From Eudoraea sp. (GTDB lineage: Bacteria; Bacteroidota; Bacteroidia; Flavobacteriales; Flavobacteriaceae), in NCBI GenBank assembly GCA_013042925.1, contig JABDPH010000253.1, forward strand, positions 1 to 8,992: a stretch of 8,992 nucleotides of DNA, read 5' to 3'. Below, piece by piece: positions 6,584 through 8,992 of the stretch. Every line of letters starts with the position of its first letter. The stretch's first letter is position 1. The notes beneath the pieces were generated by a model, which made no database searches, had not been told where the DNA came from, and saw only the letters and a list, made by a program, of their open reading frames with translations. A program made the translations under genes and the position numbers.

Positions 6584-7918
6584 TTATTCTCTAAAAATAC
6601 CATTCGGGAATACTACCGGACTCTCAAATCCTTCCGCACTTACAGAGGCTACGCCAAAGAAATAGTTATCTATAACAATGCCATTTAATATGAACTCATC
6701 CACATCTCCAACAAATCTGCTGTGATCCCAGGTAGGGGAGGTGGTATCTCGCCAGTAGATTTTATAACCAACAGCGCCAGCTACTTTACTCCATTTAAAC
6801 TTTGCTGATGGTTCTACTATTCCACCAATTTTCACCTCTTTAGGTGCAGGAGGTGCCCAGGCAAGAGAGGCAAGGTTAATGGCATTAACAGCTGTTAGTT
6901 TTTTTGCATATTCAAAATTAACATGCTCTAGTACATCCCCATAATTAATGCCATTTTCAACTCGTATGTCCTGATGTTGTTGTGTGTAATTCTCATGCGC
7001 TTCCATAATCCTGATACCAGGATATCCGGCATCATTAAAAGGACGGTGATGGCCGCCTCGTCCAAAACGATCGAGACGATAAATCATCATTGGATTCATT
7101 TCGGGCATATAGGCTTTCGTAGTTTTATGTACATAGCGTGCAAGCTGTCGTGAGATACCATCTACCTCACCCCCGTAGAAACGCCTTGCCCTTCTTTGCT
7201 GTTCTGTTTCTGTTGGTGGTACGGGCTCTGAAAAAATACGAAAATCCCGATTGCTAACAACCCCATCCACACCTCGTATATTGCCAATCATGTCATTATT
7301 CAGAATACCAATTATTTCCCAGCCTTTTTCCTTCGCATGGGCCGCTAAGGATTTACCGCCATACAACCCTTGTTCTTCCCCTGAGAGTCCAACATAGATA
7401 ATACTATTGTCGAAGGTGTAGTTCGAAAGAATTCTGGCAGCCTCCATAGTTCCTGCCATGCCACTGGCATTGTCATTGGCTCCTGGTGAATCGGAAGTAA
7501 AATTGGTAGGGTTACTCACCCTTGAGTCTATATCCCCACTCATTATTATGTACCGGTTCGGATATTTGGTCCCTTTCTGTATCGCAACTACGTTAACGAT
7601 CCAAACATCTTTTACAATTCGTTGGTTATCCCCCTTTTTTACAAGTTCTTTTTGGTAGAAAACGTCCAGGCAATTTCCACAATCGGAAGAAATTTGCTCA
7701 AAGTCACTTTTAATCCAGCGCCGGGCTGCACCTATTCCACGCGTATCAGAAAGCGTATCGCTAAGGGTATGTCTGGTTCCAAAGTTGGTCAAGGTTGTCA
7801 CATCTGCTTTGATCTCCTCAGCAGAAACAGAATTTATGATTTTGTAGATGTCATCGCTCGATTGCGAAAACAACTGCTGTACTAGCAGGCAAAACACAAG
7901 GGTCAATAATTTTTTCAT
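6584..7918 (-). CDS. Secreted M28-family metallopeptidase with C-terminal Fn3-like domain
   Basis: A 444-residue zinc peptidase. Residues 1-19 (MKKLLTLVFCLLVQQLFSQ) are a Sec signal peptide. An N-terminal segment (20-120) includes a CGNC pair (80-83). The M28 core shows SGDIDSR (127-133), GANDNASG (146-153) with the bridging Asp149, LSGEEQGLYG (178-187) with Glu181 and Glu182 as the general base and metal-ligand pair, NNDMIGN (207-213) with Asp209, and RIMEAHENYTQQHQD (303-317) with His308 or His315 as the last metal ligand. The usual H-x-D first motif reads D-x-D here. The C-terminal part (about 358-438, with FKWSKVAGAVGYKIYWR) is a fibronectin type III-like domain, probably for surface or substrate contact. 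Family members are aminopeptidases or peptide hydrolases. It leads the peptidase operon, and the next start is 9 bp after its stop. Confidence 0.92.
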   Translation of the reverse strand: MKKLLTLVFCLLVQQLFSQSSDDIYKIINSVSAEEIKADVTTLTNFGTRHTLSDTLSDTRGIGAARRWIKSDFEQISSDCGNCLDVFYQKELVKKGDNQRIVKDVWIVNVVAIQKGTKYPNRYIIMSGDIDSRVSNPTNFTSDSPGANDNASGMAGTMEAARILSNYTFDNSIIYVGLSGEEQGLYGGKSLAAHAKEKGWEIIGILNNDMIGNIRGVDGVVSNRDFRIFSEPVPPTETEQQRRARRFYGGEVDGISRQLARYVHKTTKAYMPEMNPMMIYRLDRFGRGGHHRPFNDAGYPGIRIMEAHENYTQQHQDIRVENGINYGDVLEHVNFEYAKKLTAVNAINLASLAWAPPAPKEVKIGGIVEPSAKFKWSKVAGAVGYKIYWRDTTSPTWDHSRFVGDVDEFILNGIVIDNYFFGVASVSAEGFESPVVFPNGIFRE

Positions 7919-8222
7919 AATAATGTATTTTATATTTTTTTTAAACCAGGCTGTGTGTAAATAGCAATTTCGACCTAAAAGTCCACAAAAAATTCCTGGT
8001 TCCCAAAGTAAATACCAACTTTTAGAGCACCTAATATATCGTATGATAATGACGCCAACAAATGTGAGGCAAAATGATGTGTAAAATTACTAGTTGAAGT
8101 GGCAAATGAACTGTTTGCGACTCGTAAGGATTCTAACCTTATTGGTTTAGCTATGTACCCAGAAACACCCTTGCAAAGGCTTAAACTTTAGCTGTTTTAT
8201 GCTAAATCAATACCTGTGCTGA
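7919..8222. other. 304-bp intergenic region, no gene seen
   Basis: No convincing ORF, tRNA or other RNA gene is visible on either strand. It holds the 3' flank of the propeller gene and the leader of the peptidase operon. On the minus strand TTACTTTG (8004-8011) misses the -7 consensus TAnnTTTG by one base, with a TTA 20 bases upstream as a poor -33, so it is a weak promoter candidate about 86 bp before the M28 ATG. A 7-bp inverted repeat, AACCAGG (7944-7950) with CCTGGTT (7995-8001), spans 58 bp downstream of that site and could fold the leader RNA. The 20 bases just before the M28 ATG are almost pure A/T. Confidence 0.5.
8187..8206 (-). terminator. Weak hairpin after the propeller gene
   Basis: On the minus strand TTTAGC-ATAAAACA-GCTAAA forms a 6-bp stem with an 8-base loop, 16 bases after the propeller stop codon. 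It is followed by only GTTT rather than a proper U-run, and the stem is AT-rich. It is at best a weak terminator or a 3'-end stabilising hairpin. Confidence 0.28.
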
Positions 8223-8992
8223 TTAATCCGTAATTGACACTTCACCTACGATCGCCAACTTGGTAGAAATACTATTGGTTGCTAATCTGGTTATGTTTGT
8301 TAGAATTGTGGGAGATATTTCAAATAATACATGCCATTGGGTATCTGTCCCGGGTGTAAATTTCAGTATGCTGTTCTTATGGCCAGCCAGCACTGTTCCG
8401 TTAATCATCCAGCAGACATCCTGGACTCCTTCGGGTAGTTCTATTATTTTTTCAATTTCGCCCGAAAGAGGATCTAATGATAGCAACTCCGGGGTAGAAG
8501 ATTGCTTGCCTATAAAACTAATGCGCTTCGAATTCGGGATTTTGTGAAATGACCGCCCTACATTTTTATAGATTTTGTAATTGGAGTGCTTTTTAAGATT
8601 TGAAACAAACAAATCCATTCTGTTTTCTACCAATACGGAAGAAACTATTATCTCATTGTTGAACCAGACGTGATAGCCAACTTTCAAATCCTTTAAAAGT
8701 AATTTTGGGGTGCCAGATTCCAGGTCATATGCGTAAAGTCGTTGTGTGCCATCTGTGTCTAAACGAATGGCTGAAACACTTTTCTTTCCAGGGATCTTTA
8801 GGGGTGAATATTCGCTGCCATTTGGGGTATCCGTAATCCATGACACACTAGACCTGTTTATGGCAAAACCCGCGATATCGGTTTGTTCATTCCGGGTGGA
8901 AGCGAAAACCACCAAATTATCATTATAGAAAGAAGGCTGATTGTCATATCCAGTGTTATTTGATATGTTCTTTGGTGAAGACAGACGTATTG
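8223..8992 (-). CDS. TolB/PD40-like beta-propeller protein, 3' part (runs off the right edge)
   Basis: About 255 C-terminal residues of a protein whose start lies beyond position 8992. The frame stays open to the edge, and its first visible residues (SNNTGYDNQPSFYNDNLVVF, then ASTRNEQTDIA) are a classic PD40/TolB-type blade motif, with GYDNQPSF followed by a strand and S/T-x-R. Further blade-like units follow at regular spacing: KSVSAIRLDTDGTQRLYAYDL, PKLLLKDLKVGYHVWFNNEII, RISFIGKQS with ELLSLDPLSGEIEKI, and QDVCWMINGTVLAGHKNSIL. The ORF ends in EVSITD. No catalytic motif is visible in this part. Such propellers usually act as periplasmic or exported binding scaffolds. An internal TTG at 8913-8915 could be mistaken for the start, but the conserved blade lies upstream of it. 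A 304-bp gap separates it from the peptidase operon, so co-transcription is uncertain. Confidence 0.82.
   Translation of the reverse strand, partial: IRLSSPKNISNNTGYDNQPSFYNDNLVVFASTRNEQTDIAGFAINRSSVSWITDTPNGSEYSPLKIPGKKSVSAIRLDTDGTQRLYAYDLESGTPKLLLKDLKVGYHVWFNNEIIVSSVLVENRMDLFVSNLKKHSNYKIYKNVGRSFHKIPNSKRISFIGKQSSTPELLSLDPLSGEIEKIIELPEGVQDVCWMINGTVLAGHKNSILKFTPGTDTQWHVLFEISPTILTNITRLATNSISTKLAIVGEVSITD

Noticed and set aside
8104..8148. Short plus-strand ORF of 14 codons in the 304-bp gap
   Set aside because: Too short, with no ribosome binding or promoter signal on that strand.
8100..8160. tRNA-like stretch in the intergenic gap
   Set aside because: No acceptor stem or T-arm GTTCGA core can be fitted; the resemblance is superficial.
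8223..8915. Propeller gene starting at the TTG at 8913-8915
   Set aside because: The frame stays open to the window edge, and the 25 codons upstream encode a typical PD40 blade start (GYDNQPSF), so the real start is outside the window.
1..8992. A mobile element, CRISPR array, toxin-antitoxin or defence system
   Set aside because: No transposase, integrase, regularly spaced repeat, small paired toxin genes or nuclease/helicase motifs were found; all genes are ordinary enzyme or propeller families.

Overview
The window looks like chromosomal DNA of a marine-type member of the Bacteroidetes, probably a flavobacterium. The reasons are AT-rich DNA, A-rich ribosome binding regions without clear Shine-Dalgarno sequences, signal peptides and lipoprotein leaders of the kind common in that phylum, and a TolB-like propeller and short M1/M28 peptidases of the kind common there. 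The genus cannot be named from the sequence alone. Every convincing gene lies on the minus strand, so transcription runs from right to left.

Layout in transcription order. At the right edge is the 3' part of a TolB/PD40-type beta-propeller gene (8223-8992). A 304-bp non-coding gap follows (7919-8222). A tightly packed peptidase block comes next: a secreted M28 peptidase with an Fn3-like tail (6584-7918), a TPR-like lipoprotein (6119-6574), a DUF2268-like HExxH metalloprotease domain (5247-6122) and a secreted short M1 aminopeptidase (3622-5244). Gaps inside this block are 9 bp, a 4-bp ATGA overlap, and 2 bp. After 109 bp carrying a good Bacteroidetes -7 promoter element comes a CDP-alcohol phosphatidyltransferase membrane enzyme (2745-3512). 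After another 77 bp comes a second tight block: an exported amidohydrolase (1291-2667), a secreted sugar-isomerase-like TIM-barrel protein (304-1275), and the 5' end of a second exported amidohydrolase (1-292), with gaps of 15 and 11 bp.

How the genes may work together (inference): the four-gene block encodes exported peptide-degrading enzymes, and the two amidohydrolases belong to a superfamily that includes Xaa-Pro dipeptidases and other amide or lactam hydrolases. The region could therefore serve extracytoplasmic breakdown of peptides or amides. The phosphatidyltransferase has no obvious link to this.

The most notable point is that the lipoprotein and the DUF2268-like ORF look like two halves of one lipoprotein metalloprotease, split at a G4 tract. 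I see no phage, insertion sequence, CRISPR array, tRNA or rRNA, and no defence or biosynthetic system. Most of the window is ordinary accessory metabolism.
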